Part shown: in pieces, positions 63,190 to 64,000 of the stretch
Numbering within the stretch: position 1 is the stretch's first letter
How the letters are laid out: every line of letters starts with the position of its first letter
Origin: Fagopyrum homotropicum
Taxonomy: Eukaryota > Streptophyta > Magnoliopsida > Caryophyllales > Polygonaceae
Assembly (NCBI GenBank): GCA_033239125.1
Contig: BSWB01000006.1
Coordinates: forward strand, 30,806,001-30,870,000
Reading direction: 5' to 3'
DNA length: 64,000 nucleotides
Program-made: the position numbers and the translations under genes
Notes under the pieces: generated by a model
Seen by the model: only the letters and a program-made list of their open reading frames with translations
Database searches by the model: none
What the model was told of the DNA's origin: nothing

Positions 63190-64000
63190 TAATTTCCACT
63201 CTCAGTAGACTTAATGGATATCAAGACATGACCTTCCCACCTTGGGTGAGCAAAGATGACTTTCATCTGTTCTGCCGAATCTAGTAGAAATGAATCTTTA
63301 GGATTGCGGGAATATTCGACATTTGGCACCTCTCAGTAGACTTCCGTGCTTGGGATCTTTAGTCCTTGGGGATTTAACGAGTTTGGAATACATAGAAGAA
63401 TATAATATTGTATCAACTGCATCGTTTTGTCCTCGTTTGGAGAAACTTAACCTATATAACCTTCCAGAATTAAAGAGTTGGTGCAGAGGACTAGACAATA
63501 GTGGTGATGAACAGCCTGTGAGGTTGCCCTCATTTCCTCATCTGAATTGGTTGTGGATTGCATTATGCTCGAACTTGAGAGTGTCACCCTTGGTCCTTTC
63601 ATTTGTCAAAGTGTTTGATTCATTACAAACATCATCCGTGAGTTTGTTTGATGAAATTTGTAGAGACAATGGGTCGTTTTTGTTATATGTTGAGCAGGAG
63701 ATTGCCAAGCATTATTTAATTTATAATATTTCAAGATTCCATCCTACAGAAAGTAGTTGGATCCATATGGACAAGGATTTTAGAGAAATGTATGATCGTT
63801 TGACCAATCTTATTATCAATAATTGCTCAGGGTTGAAGACTCTCCCGAGAGGACTACAAGATCTTATTGCTCTTTGAGAGTTGGTGATTGAAGAATGTTG
63901 TGGTTTTACATGGGAGGACGACGACAATCAAACCCTTGATCATCAACAAACATGCAGTGATGGTGCAATGTCGAGAAAACCACTTGAATCCCTTCAACTT
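63190..64000 (+). pseudogene. NBS-LRR resistance-type gene fragment (LRR part)
   Basis: Leucine-rich-repeat sequence typical of the C-terminal part of CC-NBS-LRR immune receptors, running off the window. Recognisable pieces are GYQDMTFPPWVSK (about 63215), NLVEMNL then DCGNIRHLAPLSRLPCLGSL, LEYIEEYN, FCPRLEKLNLYNLPELKSW, FPHLNWLWI and LTNLIINNCSGLKTLP. Stops interrupt the frame at about 63297 (TAG) and 63875-63877 (TGA, after LQDLIAL), with readable LRR continuing as ELVIEECCG. A frameshift lies before the first stop. The longest open part is 63323-63877. The NB-ARC domain is not in the window. Such receptors detect pathogen effectors; this copy looks non-functional. Confidence 0.75.

Overview
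The window is nuclear DNA of a flowering plant, almost certainly a eudicot. It is AT-rich and gene-poor and holds nested retrotransposons of plant-specific lineages (Athila-type Ty3/gypsy, L1-type LINE), MULE, hAT and Tourist-like DNA elements, a degraded caulimovirid-like fragment, an intron-rich MADS-box gene of the AGL17 clade and the end of an NBS-LRR-type sequence. I see no rRNA, ordinary tRNA, CRISPR or bacterial feature. The species cannot be named from the sequence.

Layout. 1-3840: minus-strand remnants of two LTR retrotransposons, one with an Athila-like 3' end and one with an initiator-Met-tRNA primer site. 3841-18736: a nested block bounded by a perfect 91-bp direct repeat. A Mutator-like element with inverted arms of about 300 bp was itself hit by a complete, young 13.3-kb Athila-type element (Athila-1, 4430-17720, TSD CCAAA). 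18737-20175: a minus-strand relic resembling a caulimovirid coat-protein region. 20176-22306: a solo LTR with TSD CTTTT. 22444-23207: two Tourist-like MITEs. 24513-24772: the first two coding exons of an unrecognised gene. 29946-33368 (minus): a complete seven-exon AGL17-clade MADS gene with a SINE in an intron. 35624-37433: a LINE ORF1 scrap and a TIR element with a MITE inside. 38174-54692: an L1-type LINE (13-bp TSD, poly-A) whose RNase H domain is split by a second Athila-type element (Athila-2, 43019-54283, TSD AGGTG). 55416-56857: a further LTR remnant and a hAT-type element. 59463-62063: a MULE transposase pseudogene. 63190-64000: a broken NBS-LRR leucine-rich-repeat fragment that runs off the window.

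How parts relate. The only apparently intact host gene is the MADS gene. Athila-1 and Athila-2 share plan and proteins: tRNA-Asp primer site, gag with an Asn-rich tail, DLGAS protease, FMDD reverse transcriptase, RNase H and DDE integrase. Both have broken gag-pol frames. Athila-1 alone keeps an intact extra ORF after integrase. LTR divergence counted by eye is about 0.4 percent for Athila-1 and about 1.7 percent for Athila-2, so Athila-1 is the later arrival.

The most interesting signals lie outside the proteins. (1) A stem-loop module (7-bp stem, 6-nt purine-rich loop, 4-5 nt gap, then AAGTATGGGG) occurs twice in the 3' region of each Athila element, at the plus-strand primer and again about 1.2 kb upstream, with stem sequences that change while pairing is kept. 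(2) Each element carries its own palindrome around a shared CGGCCG core (CCACGGCCGTGG in Athila-1, AAATCGGCCGATTT in Athila-2) at the same four places: upstream of the LTR TATA box, downstream of it, in the protease-RT linker, and after integrase. (3) All three in-frame stops in Athila-1 gag-pol fall where Athila-2 has Glu.
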